Positions 25,398 to 34,118 of a DNA stretch of 64,000 nt are shown one piece after another. The notes below the pieces were generated by a model. It was not told where the DNA came from and made no database searches. It worked only from the letters and a program-made list of their open reading frames with translations. Numbering within the stretch: the first letter of the stretch is position 1; every line of letters begins with the position of its first letter. The translations under genes were made by a program, and so were the position numbers. The DNA is from Streptomyces aureoverticillatus (GTDB taxonomy: Bacteria; Actinomycetota; Actinomycetes; Streptomycetales; Streptomycetaceae). The stretch spans positions 62,001 to 126,000 of the forward strand of contig NZ_BMSY01000002.1 in the NCBI RefSeq assembly GCF_014649395.1, given 5' to 3'.

Positions 25398-26240
25398 TCA
25401 CAGGGACTGTGCGAGTGACTGCTGGAGCGGGCCGCCCGAGCGAGCCTTGAGGTCCTGCATGCGCGTGAGGCGCAGTACGAAGACGATGGCGAGGACGGCG
25501 GCCGCGATGTCCAGGGCATCGGAGAACATCACGCCGGTGAGCGCCGATTTGGTCTCCTCGGCTTCCTCGGCGCCTTCGTACGTCTGGTACGTCGCCCGCG
25601 CGATGAGGAGGTTCGCGACCCACACCGTCCACCAGGCGTTGATGAGGGGGTGCGAGGTGCGGGACACCTTCGGGTCCAGGGTCAGTGTGCGGTTGAGGGC
25701 CACGGAACGGTCACTGCTCGCGTCCCAGATGTCCAGGGCGATGCGCCGCGGGAACCAGAAGTTCACGATCGGCACGAACCAGCCTCCGATCGTCCAGCCG
25801 CGCGTCTTGTGGTGGATGTGCGGCTCGAACACCTCGGCGTTCACACGCACCCGGTAGAACCAGGCCAGGAAGACGGCGCAGGTAGCGACCAGGGCCGTGA
25901 TCTGCGCGATGCCGCTGTAGCCGTACAGCGAGTCGGCGCGCTCGGCGTCTCGTTGGATGTCCGCTCCGTGGTCCCCGGTGATGATGTCGTCCATCACCGA
26001 GCGCTGCAGGGTGCCCGCCCACAGCGAGTACAGGTCGGCGAGGATGACGAGGCCGAGCAGCGCCACGACCGCCCAGCCGAGGCCGACGGGCGAGCGCAGG
26101 TGGGCGGGGCGACCGCCGGGCGGGACGGAGCCGGACGCTCTGGAGGGCGGAGCGGCCTGGGCGGCGGCCACCTGGGTACAGACGTCGCAGTGCCCCTCCG
26201 ACGTCGTAGCCGTATTGAACTCACACATTTTGCACAGCAT
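25398..26240 (-). CDS. DUF4328 membrane protein with zinc-ribbon N-terminus
   Basis: 280 residues from ATG 26240. Residues 3-22 hold two CxxC pairs (CKMCEFNTATTSEGHCDVC), a zinc ribbon. A Pro-rich linker leads to about six membrane segments. The block GWTIGGWFVPIVNFWFPRRIALDIWDAS is the DUF4328 signature. This family is widespread in Streptomyces without known function. Gene faces away from the accessory island that begins to its right. Confidence 0.85.
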   Translation of the reverse strand: MLCKMCEFNTATTSEGHCDVCTQVAAAQAAPPSRASGSVPPGGRPAHLRSPVGLGWAVVALLGLVILADLYSLWAGTLQRSVMDDIITGDHGADIQRDAERADSLYGYSGIAQITALVATCAVFLAWFYRVRVNAEVFEPHIHHKTRGWTIGGWFVPIVNFWFPRRIALDIWDASSDRSVALNRTLTLDPKVSRTSHPLINAWWTVWVANLLIARATYQTYEGAEEAEETKSALTGVMFSDALDIAAAVLAIVFVLRLTRMQDLKARSGGPLQQSLAQSL

Positions 26241-26462
26241 CGCTGAGCGACCCCCCACGGGTTCACGTGCTTGACGGTGACCGCCCGCGTCCCTCCCCAG
26301 GGCGCCCAGCGGCTACCGGACCGTATCAGCGCGTTTCGCGAACTCGCTTCCGGATAACGCGGGCCGGGCCTGCGGCCTGAAGGGTGGTGACTCCGATGGC
26401 CCGCACCTCCCCCAGCGAGCCTTCCCCGCCGACGCGGCGGCGCTCCCGGACGCCGCTGGAAC

Positions 26463-26498
26463 CGCATGTCGTGGGCACCGCGGCCCCCACGACATGCG
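26463..26498. terminator. Perfect 13-bp stem hairpin in the island's left flank
   Basis: CGCATGTCGTGGG pairs with CCCACGACATGCG around a 10-base loop. No gene is securely placed on either side (26241-26560 contains nothing else I can support), so it is either a terminator orphaned by gene loss or part of a boundary structure. Confidence 0.6.
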
Positions 26499-26559
26499 AG
26501 GCCCTGCACGGTCCGGTGTCACGCTGGCCCAGGCGGCTGCCGCACCTGCTCGGGGTCCG

Positions 26560-26814
26560 GCCCTCCAGACCGCACACCGGTAGATGACTTCAGGGACGGG
26601 ACCTGTGGGCCGGGCCCCAGGGGCCCTGGAGCCGGGGCGCGGGACGCGCGCCCCGCACTTTCACACCAAGGAGGCGGTCGCGGCGGGACGCCGGGCTGAC
26701 GCCCGGTCCCGGCAGCGTGCGCCCCCGGCCGACGGGGCCGGTCCGGGGTCGGAGAGGCCCAGGTCGGATCGTTTCTGCACCTGCGCTGGGTGGTGGGGCG
26801 GGGGGACTCGAACC
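26560..26814. repeat. Duplicated tRNA 3' end and flank (attachment-site-like copy)
   Basis: Matches 40172-40428 nearly base for base in long stretches: the ACTTTCACACCAAGGAGGCG block, the CGGGACGCCGGGCTGACGCC block and TCGTTTCTGCACCTGCG. It ends in the last 24 bases of the tRNA gene (26791-26814 matches 40403-40428 with a deletion). Similarity to the tRNA region then stops, and the CRISPR-associated repeat block begins. Together with the intact tRNA at 40403 this brackets the island as direct repeats. Confidence 0.75.
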
Positions 26815-27231
26815 TAAGCGGGTGACTCATCTCACCTGCGGTTTTACCGGGGAACCGGACATCTCCACCCGATTCGGTCACCGCGAATACCCCTCGCTCC
26901 CGTTCGATCCGGCACGGTGAGGCAATTGCCTCACCGACTACCGAGGCCCTTCGAGCCGCAGGGCTCGTCTCGGAGCGGTGAAGGTGACGTCTCGCTGAGG
27001 GGCGGGCGCCTACACACCATCATCAAGTGCACTCCCCGGTACGGCTTCGCCATCAGTCCGCATCGGAAGCAGACATAGAGTTACACCGACGGCTTGGCGC
27101 CCGGCGGGTGCAACTACAGAGTCCCGTCGCCGCACTTGGTGGCAACTCATGAACATTGAGGAGAAATGTCGGTGTCTGACGAAGTATGGAGAAACCCGCT
27201 GACAGCCCTCTGAAGCCGCAGGTCACGGCGC
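26804..27231. repeat. CRISPR-preceding repeated block, copy 1
   Basis: Starts at the tRNA-like GGACTCGAACCT, continues CGGGTGACTCATCTCACCTG and the ACCGGGGAACCGGACATCTCC region, contains a 22-bp palindrome (26915-26936; arm CGGTGAGGCAA), and ends in a leader-like stretch (AACTCATGAA, TGTCGGTGTC, GAAGCCGCAGGTCACGGC). Copies at 32891-33319 (near full length) and 36439-37018 (partly replaced). Each copy leads directly into a CRISPR repeat. No coding capacity is convincing. Confidence 0.8.
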
Positions 27232-27310
27232 GTGGTCCCCGCGCGTGCGGGGGTGGTCGACCAGTGGCCGGTAGGCCGATGCCTGGGCCCCGCATCTGCG
27301 GGCCGCCTCA
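27232..27310 (+). CRISPR. Relic CRISPR array A (two degenerate repeats)
   Basis: The first repeat 27232-27260 is type I-E-like (GTGGTCCCCGCGCGTGCGGG core with CCCCGC/GCGGGG stem) but ends GGTCGA. After a shortened spacer of about 22-26 bases, GCCCCGCATCTGCGGGCC is a decayed second repeat. The leader lies on the left (copy 1 block). From 27311 to 27705 I see nothing beyond the upstream region of the RHS gene. Confidence 0.7.
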
Positions 27311-27705
27311 GCGTGCCTGACCGGCTGGCACCGGCAGACCCAGGCACGCCACAGCCCGAATGAACAGTGAGCTGAGGCCCTTTGACTGGGGCTCAGAAAA
27401 ATGGAGAGAGCCTCGCGGCGTGACTGAGTCCGGTGCGGAAGATCTGCGGCCAGCCGCCAACCCACAAAGCGTGGCGCTGGCTTCACGCCAATCCCGGGCA
27501 GGGCGTTGCTGCTGGTGATGTGCCATCGCGAACGATCGGCGCGGCACTTCCCCAAGAAGATTCGCCCTTCGGCGGCACAGATCGGGGCCGGAAAGCGAGG
27601 CAACCAATGGGAACGTGCGTGCGAATTCAGTGAGGGTCTCGCTACGGTGCGTGCGCCCAGTGGCCGTTGGGGGCCCTGGGGTTTGCCTTCCTGAGGAGGA
27701 GACGT

Positions 27706-30700
27706 ATGTCTTCACGTACCACAGGAACACCGCACAGACACAGACGGCGCACCGCACGCCGCACCACGCTCGTGGCCTCCCTCGCCGCCGCGCTCGTGGC
27801 CACGGCAGTGCCGCTGGGCGTGGCCCAGAGCGAGCCCGGCGGGCCGGGCTCGATGTCCTCGGCCTGGGGCCGGGGCGGCGAGAGAGCGAAGATGCCGCCG
27901 GTGAAGGTCGGCAAGACGAAGGCACCGGAATCGGTGCGCGAGAAAGCCTCCGACGAGTTGGCCTGGTGGCGGGCGGCCCAGGAGCAACGAGCGCGCACCA
28001 GCAAAGACGCACCGCGGCTCGGCGCCAAGGCGGCAACTGCCCTGGAAGCCGTCGTACCCAAGGGGCAAGGGCAGGTTCCCTGGCACCGGATCTCCGATGT
28101 CCGGGTCACGGACGCACTCGTGGCGCGCGTCAACTACTCCACGGGCAACCTGATGCTCGCGGCCACCGACTTCCAGGTCGCCGGGGTCGGCAAGTCGCTG
28201 CAGCTGACGCGGACGTACAACTCCCTTGACGCCCCCTGGGGGAAGGTCTCGCAGCGCTGGTGGCAGAACTACGAGCGATATCTGCAGATCGAGGGCGACA
28301 AGGTGGTGTTGTACGACGCCACCGGTGGATCCGTCGCGTTCGCGAAGAAGGCGGACGGCACCTACTCCACTCCCGAGGGCTACCGCCTGGATCTGAAGAA
28401 ATTGTCCAACGGCGAGTACACAGTCACCGAGCGCGGCTCGGGCATGAAGGACACCTACAGCACGTCGGGCACGCTGGTGAAGGTGACCGACCGCAACGGC
28501 GGTCACATCCTGGTCGACCAGCACGACGAGGGCAGCGAGCACAAGGGCTTCAAGCTCACCGACAACCGTTCGGGCCGCTGGGTGGACCTGGTCAAGACCG
28601 ACGCCTCGCAGTGGCAGGCCAAGGACAACACCGGCCGTACCGTGGTCCACGACCTCAACGCGGCCGGGGACCTGGCCAAGGTCACCGACACCGAGGGCAA
28701 GGCGACCCAGTTCGGCTACGACTCCGACCGCCGTCTGACGAAGATCACCACCCCGGAGGGGCGGGTGACGGTCTTCACCTACGACGCGAAGAACCGCGTC
28801 ACGTCGATGAAGCGGGCCACCCACTTCGACGGCTCCGGCGAGAGCGGCCCGACCTACACCTACGCCTACTCGGCCGACGCCCCGAACAAGGCCGGTACCA
28901 CCACCGTGACGGATCCGGCCGGGAATACGACGAAGTACGAGCACCAGGCGGACGGCGAGGTCACCAAGGTCACCGACGCGCTCGGCAAGACCCGTGAGCG
29001 GACCTACGACGCCAACCGCAACGTGCAGACCGCCACGGACGCGATGGGTGTGGGCGGCACCCCGGGCAACGTCACCGCCTACGGCTGGGACGCCCGCTCC
29101 AACCCCACCTCCACGAAGCTGCCCACCGGTGCCACGTCCTCGCTCAGCGGCTACAAGACCATCGGCGGCGCCGACGTCCCCGGGAAGATCACGTCCGCCG
29201 ACGGGGTCGAGGTCACCTACGGCTACGACGACGCGGGCAACACCACCAAGGAGACCGTCGCCGGAGCACAGGGCGGCACCCGCACCTTCGCCTACAACCC
29301 CAAGGACCCCACCTGCGGCGGCTTCGAGGGGCAGCGCTGCGAGGTCAAGGACGCCAACGGCAAGGCCACCAAGGCCACTTACGACTCCAAGGGCAATGTC
29401 ATCAAGGTGGCCCCGCCCGCACCGATGGGCGCCACCTCCTACACCTACGACGAGGCCGGGCGCGTCCATACCGCCACCGACGGCCGCGGGACGAAGGTGA
29501 CCTTCACCTACGACCACCGCGACCGCATCAAGAAGGTCAACGGCCCCACCGGCTGGGCGGAGTACTCCTGGGACGGCGACGGCAACCTCAAGCAGCGCTC
29601 GGACGCCACCGGCATCACCAAGTACGACTTCGACCCGCTCTCCCGCGAGACGGTCCGCACCCTGCAGGACGGCTCCCAGACCGTCCTCACCTACTACGCC
29701 GAGGGCAACGTCGAGACGTACACGGATCCGTCGGGCACGGTGAAGTACACCTACGACAAGGTCAACCGCCTGGAGACGCTGACCGACGCGCAGGGCAAGA
29801 AGACCGGATACGAGTACAACGCCAACGACGCCCGCACCAAGGCCAGTTACCCCGGCGGCACCATCGAGACGATCACCCGGGACAAGGCGAACCGTCCCGA
29901 ACGCATCAAGGCGACCTCGTCCAAGGGCACCCTCGTCGACCTCGCCTACGACTACTCATACACCAGCGGCGGCACCACCAAGGACGGCGTACGCATCCGC
30001 ACCGAGACCGACGCCGTCGCCGGGCTCAAGCGCGCCTACACCTACGACTCCGCGGGCCGTCTGACCTTCACCAAGGAAACGAAGGGCTCGGCAGTCAACG
30101 ACAGCTGGCTGTACTGCTACGACAAGGCCGGCAACCTCACCTCCCAGGGCACGGCCGCGGGCTGCCCAGGCGGCACGACGTACACCTACAACGACGCCTC
30201 CCAGATCACCGGGAAGAACGGTGACAGCAGCGGCTGGTCGTACGACAAGGCGGGCAACGAGACGGCCGCCGTCCCGACCCCGGAGACGGCTCGCACCGGC
30301 GGCCAGTGGAACGACTTCTCCCAACTGACCTCCCTCACCCAGGGCGGCCAGGAGTTCAAGGCCCGCTACGCCTCCACCGACCAGTCCGAGCGCACCCAGT
30401 TCGGCGACACCACGTTCCACAACGGCCCCGTCGGACTGTCCGCGAAGACCACGGGCGGGGTGGACATGAACTTCACCCGGGAGCCGAGCGGAAACCTCAA
30501 CTCCTTCCGCACCGAAGGTGGTTCGAGGACGGAGAGCACGTACTACTACCTCACCGACGCCATCGGCACCACCAGGGCCGTCGTCGACGACCAGGGCACG
30601 AAGGTCAACACCTACGACTACAGCCCACGCGGCGTCACCCGCGCCATGATCGAGAAGGTGCCCCAGCCCTACCGCTTCGTGGGCGGCTATCAGGACCCGA

Positions 30701-31137
30701 CGGGCCTGTACCACAACGAGGCCCGGTACATGGACCCGCGCATCGGGCGCTTCACCCAGCCCGACCCCTCAGGCCTGGAAACCAATCCCTACCTGTACGC
30801 CTCCGGCGACCCCACCAACATCATCGACCCCAACGGCCTGTTCGGCTGGGGCGGTGTGGTGGACGCGCTCGGTGGCGGAGTGGACGCGCTCGGCTGGGTC
30901 GGCGACGGCGTCAGCGCCTTCACCAAACTGGCTTCGGGGGACGCGGCCGGCATGTGGGGTGATGTCGCGGGCTTCGTCGGCGGCGGTATCTTCATGGCCG
31001 GTTGTGAAACCGTCATGCTGGGCGGCGCCATCCCAACGGGCGGCGCGTCGGCCGTAGGCGGTCAGGCGGTCTGTTTCGCCGGTTCATGGGCAGCCGGCGA
31101 GGCTGCCTCCGGTGCCGTCGAATGGGCCCTCGGATAG
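27706..31137 (+). CDS. Secreted RHS/YD-repeat protein (polymorphic-toxin type)
   Basis: 1143 residues from ATG 27706 (GAGGAGGA upstream). An Arg-rich N-terminus and hydrophobic run (LVASLAAALVATAVPLGVAQ) form a signal peptide. A DUF6531-like domain (about residues 135-200, VNYSTGNLMLAATDFQVAGVG) is followed by roughly 750 residues of YD repeats (YDxxGRL..., e.g. YTYDEAGRVHTATDGRG). The RHS core end is ARYMDPRIGRFTQPDPSGLE ... DPNGL, about residue 1045. The last 97 residues form a short variable tip: hydrophobic, Gly-rich (FGWGGVVDALGGGVDALG ... GGAIPTGGASAVGGQA) with two Cys and no nuclease motif. A hairpin and a tiny membrane protein follow. It is likely an envelope-delivered competition toxin; a pore-type tip is inference. 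Confidence 0.88.
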   Translation: MSSRTTGTPHRHRRRTARRTTLVASLAAALVATAVPLGVAQSEPGGPGSMSSAWGRGGERAKMPPVKVGKTKAPESVREKASDELAWWRAAQEQRARTSKDAPRLGAKAATALEAVVPKGQGQVPWHRISDVRVTDALVARVNYSTGNLMLAATDFQVAGVGKSLQLTRTYNSLDAPWGKVSQRWWQNYERYLQIEGDKVVLYDATGGSVAFAKKADGTYSTPEGYRLDLKKLSNGEYTVTERGSGMKDTYSTSGTLVKVTDRNGGHILVDQHDEGSEHKGFKLTDNRSGRWVDLVKTDASQWQAKDNTGRTVVHDLNAAGDLAKVTDTEGKATQFGYDSDRRLTKITTPEGRVTVFTYDAKNRVTSMKRATHFDGSGESGPTYTYAYSADAPNKAGTTTVTDPAGNTTKYEHQADGEVTKVTDALGKTRERTYDANRNVQTATDAMGVGGTPGNVTAYGWDARSNPTSTKLPTGATSSLSGYKTIGGADVPGKITSADGVEVTYGYDDAGNTTKETVAGAQGGTRTFAYNPKDPTCGGFEGQRCEVKDANGKATKATYDSKGNVIKVAPPAPMGATSYTYDEAGRVHTATDGRGTKVTFTYDHRDRIKKVNGPTGWAEYSWDGDGNLKQRSDATGITKYDFDPLSRETVRTLQDGSQTVLTYYAEGNVETYTDPSGTVKYTYDKVNRLETLTDAQGKKTGYEYNANDARTKASYPGGTIETITRDKANRPERIKATSSKGTLVDLAYDYSYTSGGTTKDGVRIRTETDAVAGLKRAYTYDSAGRLTFTKETKGSAVNDSWLYCYDKAGNLTSQGTAAGCPGGTTYTYNDASQITGKNGDSSGWSYDKAGNETAAVPTPETARTGGQWNDFSQLTSLTQGGQEFKARYASTDQSERTQFGDTTFHNGPVGLSAKTTGGVDMNFTREPSGNLNSFRTEGGSRTESTYYYLTDAIGTTRAVVDDQGTKVNTYDYSPRGVTRAMIEKVPQPYRFVGGYQDPTGLYHNEARYMDPRIGRFTQPDPSGLETNPYLYASGDPTNIIDPNGLFGWGGVVDALGGGVDALGWVGDGVSAFTKLASGDAAGMWGDVAGFVGGGIFMAGCETVMLGGAIPTGGASAVGGQAVCFAGSWAAGEAASGAVEWALG

Positions 31138-31147
31138 CACATGACTT

Positions 31148-31181
31148 GCTGGGGTGGAACCCGAGCAGGTTCCACCCCAGC
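31148..31181 (+). terminator. Terminator after the RHS gene
   Basis: GCTGGGGTGGAACC and GGTTCCACCCCAGC form a perfect 14-bp stem with a 6-base loop, 10 bases after the RHS stop. It separates the RHS gene from the small membrane gene at 31208. Confidence 0.9.
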
Positions 31182-31207
31182 CCGTCCGTTCCTCGAGTGA
31201 AAGGTGA

Positions 31208-31426
31208 ATGGATATGGGCCGCCTTGGTTGGACGATGGAGCAGCAGGCCGGCGTCCGATTCTTCGCCAGGGTCACGAACATCCTCACCCTGGTATTCGTC
31301 GTCCTCTTCTCGATCCTGGCGATCTCCACGGGGCGACACCGACTGTGGATAGTCATCGCAGCCGTCGCCCTTCTCTGGGCCTGCTTCACCCTCTACATGA
31401 ACCGCACCAAGAAGGGTCAGCCGTAG
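31208..31426 (+). CDS. 72-residue membrane protein, candidate immunity protein to the RHS tip
   Basis: ATG 31208 after GAAAGGTGA. Residues 1-22 are soluble (MGRLGWTMEQQAGVRFFARV), then two membrane helices (ILTLVFVVLFSILAISTG and LWIVIAAVALLWACFTLYM) and a basic tail NRTKKGQP. No family is recognised. Position right after an RHS gene and a membrane location opposite a hydrophobic toxin tip suggest immunity. The 5' part of the gene, including its leader, is duplicated at 31929-32000, as seen for orphan immunity copies in RHS loci. Confidence 0.6.
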   Translation: MDMGRLGWTMEQQAGVRFFARVTNILTLVFVVLFSILAISTGRHRLWIVIAAVALLWACFTLYMNRTKKGQP

Positions 31427-31791
31427 CCGGGCTTTCCCATACCGTGCGGTGCGCCTCCCTTCGCCGGCCCACGCATTCCAGGCGCGGCGTGACGGACTGC
31501 CCCTCTGGAGATGTCCGCCTGGCGCGGGTCGGAGTGGGGGATTGAAGGGTCGCCTGTTTATGGTGGGGCGCAATCCGGCTCGGTGGTGAGAGGCAGGCGG
31601 GGAGAGGGGGGCAGTGGCCGCGTGGGGCGGGGGGCGTGGAGCGCAGCTGTGGCAACTTCCTTTGATGACACGGCGCATGAGTTGGCTTGTGAGAGATTAC
31701 GCAGAATTGCGGTCATATGAGCGAGGTGCCCGTTGCTGGAGAAGTGAAGAGAAGGTGCCTAGTGGCCGCATGAATCTGCAGGTCGCGGCCT

Positions 31792-31882
31792 GTGGTCCCC
31801 GCGCGTGCGGGGGTGGTCCCAGAAGAGCGAGGGCGACACCCCCGTCAAGAGCAGTGGTCCCCGCGCATGCGGGGGCCCAAGG
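31792..31882 (+). CRISPR. CRISPR array B (two repeats, one spacer)
   Basis: Repeat 1 at 31792-31820 is intact (29 bp, type I-E-like). Spacer 31821-31853 is 33 bases. Repeat 2 at 31854-31882 loses its last third (GCGGGGGCCCAAGG). The preceding GAATCTGCAGGTCGCGGCCT is a diverged form of the leader end seen before arrays A, C and D, but the larger repeated block is absent here. 31427-31791 otherwise holds nothing I can support. Confidence 0.75.
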
Positions 31883-31941
31883 TGACCTCGGACCGTGCGC
31901 CGCTTCCACGCCGACGTCTCAGCCCGTCAACTGAAAGGTGA

Positions 31942-32006
31942 ATGCAGATGGTGGACCGCTTTGGCTGGACGATGGAGCAGCAGGCAGGGATCCGTTTTTG
32001 CGCCGG
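31942..32006 (+). pseudogene. Truncated copy of the small membrane (immunity-like) gene
   Basis: The leader GAAAGGTGAATG and the first 20 codons (VDRFGWTMEQQAGIRF) repeat the gene at 31208 with a few changes. Similarity ends near 32000, where the reading frame runs into the 3' end of the opposing vapC gene. No membrane helix is encoded, so the fragment is not functional as such. Confidence 0.75.
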
Positions 32007-32414
32007 TCAGGCGCGTACGTCCCGCTGCTGCACTTCCTTGAGGACCGCCGCCACTGTGGCGAAGTCGTTGTCCACGTGGAGCACCGTGTGGCCGTGATGG
32101 ACCGCTGTCGCACACACCAGGAGATCGATGGCTCCGGCGGCGCGGTGTTGCCCTTGCTGGGTGAGCTTGTATTGCGCGGTATCGACCCAGCGCCACGCGT
32201 TCTTGGGCACCGGCGAGAACTGGCAGAGAGCATCCAGCTCTTCGGCCAGCTCATCGCGGTGGGCCGGGCTTGTCGCCGAGTAGAGGAACTCCGCCCTCGT
32301 GGGCTCACAGATATGGAACACGCCGGCGGCGATGTGCCCTTCCCAGGGCCGCAACGCCCCCGGCGTACGGAAGAGGTGCCACAGGGCGGAAGTATCGAAC
32401 AGGTACGTGATCAC
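32007..32414 (-). CDS. vapC: VapC-type PIN-domain toxin
   Basis: 135 residues from ATG 32414, overlapping vapB by ATGA. The PIN acidic residues are present: Asp7 in ITYLFDTSALWHL, Glu in CEPTRAEFLY, Asp in AIDLLVCATA and the Asp pair in LHVDNDFATVA. This fits a Mg-dependent RNase that cleaves RNA when freed from its antitoxin. It is part of a type II module that may help keep the island in the chromosome. Confidence 0.92.
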   Translation of the reverse strand: MITYLFDTSALWHLFRTPGALRPWEGHIAAGVFHICEPTRAEFLYSATSPAHRDELAEELDALCQFSPVPKNAWRWVDTAQYKLTQQGQHRAAGAIDLLVCATAVHHGHTVLHVDNDFATVAAVLKEVQQRDVRA

Positions 32415-32644
32415 TCGAAGGCTGCCCGCCGGGCGCGCTTGGCGGCGCCATGAGCAGCAGCCGCAGCCTCGAACTCGCCCCGCTCACCCCGCGCGGCCAA
32501 CTTCTCGGCAGCCTCCAGCCGCTTGATGCGCGCCACGTAGTCCCGCAGAGCCGCGTTGACGGTCTCCTTCTTCGTCGTGACACCCATCAGCCGCATCGCC
32601 TCGGCCAGCGCCTCGTCATCGAGATCGATCTGGGTAACAGACAT
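32411..32644 (-). CDS. vapB: VapB-type antitoxin
   Basis: 77 residues. ATG 32644 is preferred over GTG 32653 because GAGGGG lies at correct distance from it. The start MSVTQIDLDDEALAEAMRLM and TTKKETVNAALRDYVARIKR form a ribbon-helix-helix-like DNA-binding half. The Ala/Glu/Arg-rich C-terminus should wrap the toxin. It is translated first and coupled to vapC. A perfect palindrome lies 22-34 bp upstream. Confidence 0.9.
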   Translation of the reverse strand: MSVTQIDLDDEALAEAMRLMGVTTKKETVNAALRDYVARIKRLEAAEKLAARGERGEFEAAAAAHGAAKRARRAAFE

Positions 32645-32665
32645 ACCGGCCACCCCTCACCGTGA

Positions 32666-32678
32666 GTACATGATGTAC
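32666..32678. promoter_or_regulatory. Probable VapB operator
   Basis: GTACATGATGTAC is a perfect 13-bp palindrome upstream of vapB. A further half site GGTACAT follows at 32687-32693. The spacing and place fit autorepression by the VapBC complex. Confidence 0.6.
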
Positions 32679-32890
32679 ATAACCAAGGTACATCACCAAC
32701 ATCACGTGCGGCAGTTCACGTGCGAGGCAGCCGCGCCCCAGCACCGCCGAGCCGGCGGCCGCAATTGCCGAGCTCGCAACACCTCTCACAAGACACCCAC
32801 ACCCTGACCGGCGGGACGATCCCCGTCGACGAACCCGGGCGCGGATGATCACAGCAGGACGAGGCACCTTCCGTAGCCGTGGAACCGCCA

Positions 32891-33319
32891 GGGACTCGAA
32901 CCTAAACGGGTGACTCATCTCACCTGCGATTTTACCGAGGAACCGGACATCCCCACCCGATTCGATCAGGCCGAGCGCCCCTCGCTCCTGCTCGATCCGG
33001 CGCGGTGAGGCAATGGCCTCACCGGCTACCGAGGCCGTTCGAGCCGCAGTGCTCGTCTCCGAGCGGGGAAGGCGACGCCTCACCGAGGGACGGACGCCTA
33101 CACGTCCTCATCAGGCCTACTCCCGGGCACGGCTTCGCTATCAGGCCGCATCGGCAGCGGACGTAGAGTTACGCCGACGGCTCGGCGTCCCGCGGGTGCA
33201 ACTACAGAATCCTGTCACGGCACTTGATGGCAACTCATGAATATTGAGGCGGAATGTCGGTGTCCAACGAAGTATGGAAAGACCCACTGCCAGCCCTCTG
33301 AAGCCGCAGGTCACGGCCT
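32891..33319. repeat. CRISPR-preceding repeated block, copy 2
   Basis: Begins GGGACTCGAACCTAAACGGG and parallels copy 1 (26804-27231) to its end at GCCGCAGGTCACGGCCT. The palindrome at 33003-33024 has one arm changed (AATGGCC). The tRNA-like first 13 bases recur here without any tRNA gene. 32694-32890 carries nothing else I recognise. Confidence 0.8.
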
Positions 33320-33470
33320 GTGGTCCCCGCGCGTGCGGGGGTGGTCCCACGGGGGCCGTGGGTGTACGCCACGGCCCCCGGTGGTCCCCGCGCGTGCGGG
33401 GGTGGTCCCGGGTCCGCAGTGTGATCTCGGCCCTTGGCGTTGTGGTCCCCGCGCGTGCGGGGCCGGTCCC
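33320..33470 (+). CRISPR. CRISPR array C (three repeats, two spacers)
   Basis: Repeats at 33320-33348, 33381-33409 and 33442-33470, the last altered to GCGGGGCCGGTCCC. Both spacers are 32 bases. The repeat core CCCCGCGCGTGCGGGG and 29/32 spacing are type I-E features. The first spacer is itself a 12-bp-stem hairpin. No cas gene lies in the window. Confidence 0.93.
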
Positions 33471-33640
33471 GACTGGCAGGCCGACTGCCCGGCCTTCAGC
33501 GCGGCGGACCGGATGTCGGCGGCCTGGTCCACGTTGCTCTGCACCCCCGGCCGCCAGGTGGTTCCACAGGCCCGCCGCCTCGGCCGCCACCGCGAGCGCG
33601 TCCCTCACGGTCCGGAGTGTGCGTGCGGACATCCAGGCTT
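33471..33640 (-). pseudogene. Unidentified gene remnant abutting array C
   Basis: On the minus strand two frames carry coding-like composition: MSARTLRTVRDALAVAAEAAGL and, one frame over, VQSNVDQAADIRSAALKAG. They read naturally as one protein broken by a frameshift and cut off by the last CRISPR repeat. I do not recognise the family. Confidence 0.4.
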
Positions 33641-33862
33641 GGGTTCGGCGGCGGCGTCGCCACGGGGGCGCAACACCAAGCTGTGGATGACACCCCTTAA
33701 GCGAAGCCATCCCCATCGCCTCGGAAGCGGAATGCCGCGTGCCGAACCGAGCGGGTCAGAAGCGGACAGAACACCGAACCGGCCGCCCCGCCGCCTCGAG
33801 GCCAACCTGGCGCGACGCTTCACCAAGGATCAATCATGATCCAGAAGGTGAAACGCTCAGTA

Positions 33863-33894
33863 GAGAAGCCCCAGGCCTTGGTCTAGGGCTTCTC
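33863..33894. terminator. Terminator hairpin
   Basis: GAGAAGCCC and GGGCTTCTC form a 9-bp stem followed by CTTTAC. No gene is securely assigned immediately before it; 33895-34118 is the AT-richer upstream region of the amidase gene. Confidence 0.65.
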
Positions 33895-34118
33895 CTTTAC
33901 GTCATGCCGATGCTGTTTATCGCCATTGAAACACGGCCACAGAAGCGGAATACCGCACAGCGAAGTGAGGAGAAGTATTCCGCCTCTGCGTCTACCCGGG
34001 TATCGGATTCAGTCAATCGAGGCCCAGAACAAGCCTGCTCCACAGCATCCAAGGCGGAGGCCTATTTGCGTATGCCACTATTCCCGTTACCAGCCCTCTG
34101 GTCATAGGAGATGCATCG

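Noticed and set aside
26384..26583. Plus-strand frame beginning MARTSPSEPSPP
   Set aside because: It spans a perfect hairpin and low-complexity residues, with no homologue that I recognise.
27223..27630. Possible small genes on both strands before the RHS gene
   Set aside because: No ribosome sites, no families, and one is partly CRISPR repeat; more likely the RHS upstream region.
33237..33839. Open frames across CRISPR array C
   Set aside because: Their repeated GPRACGGGP/WSPRVRGWS peptides are translations of CRISPR repeats.
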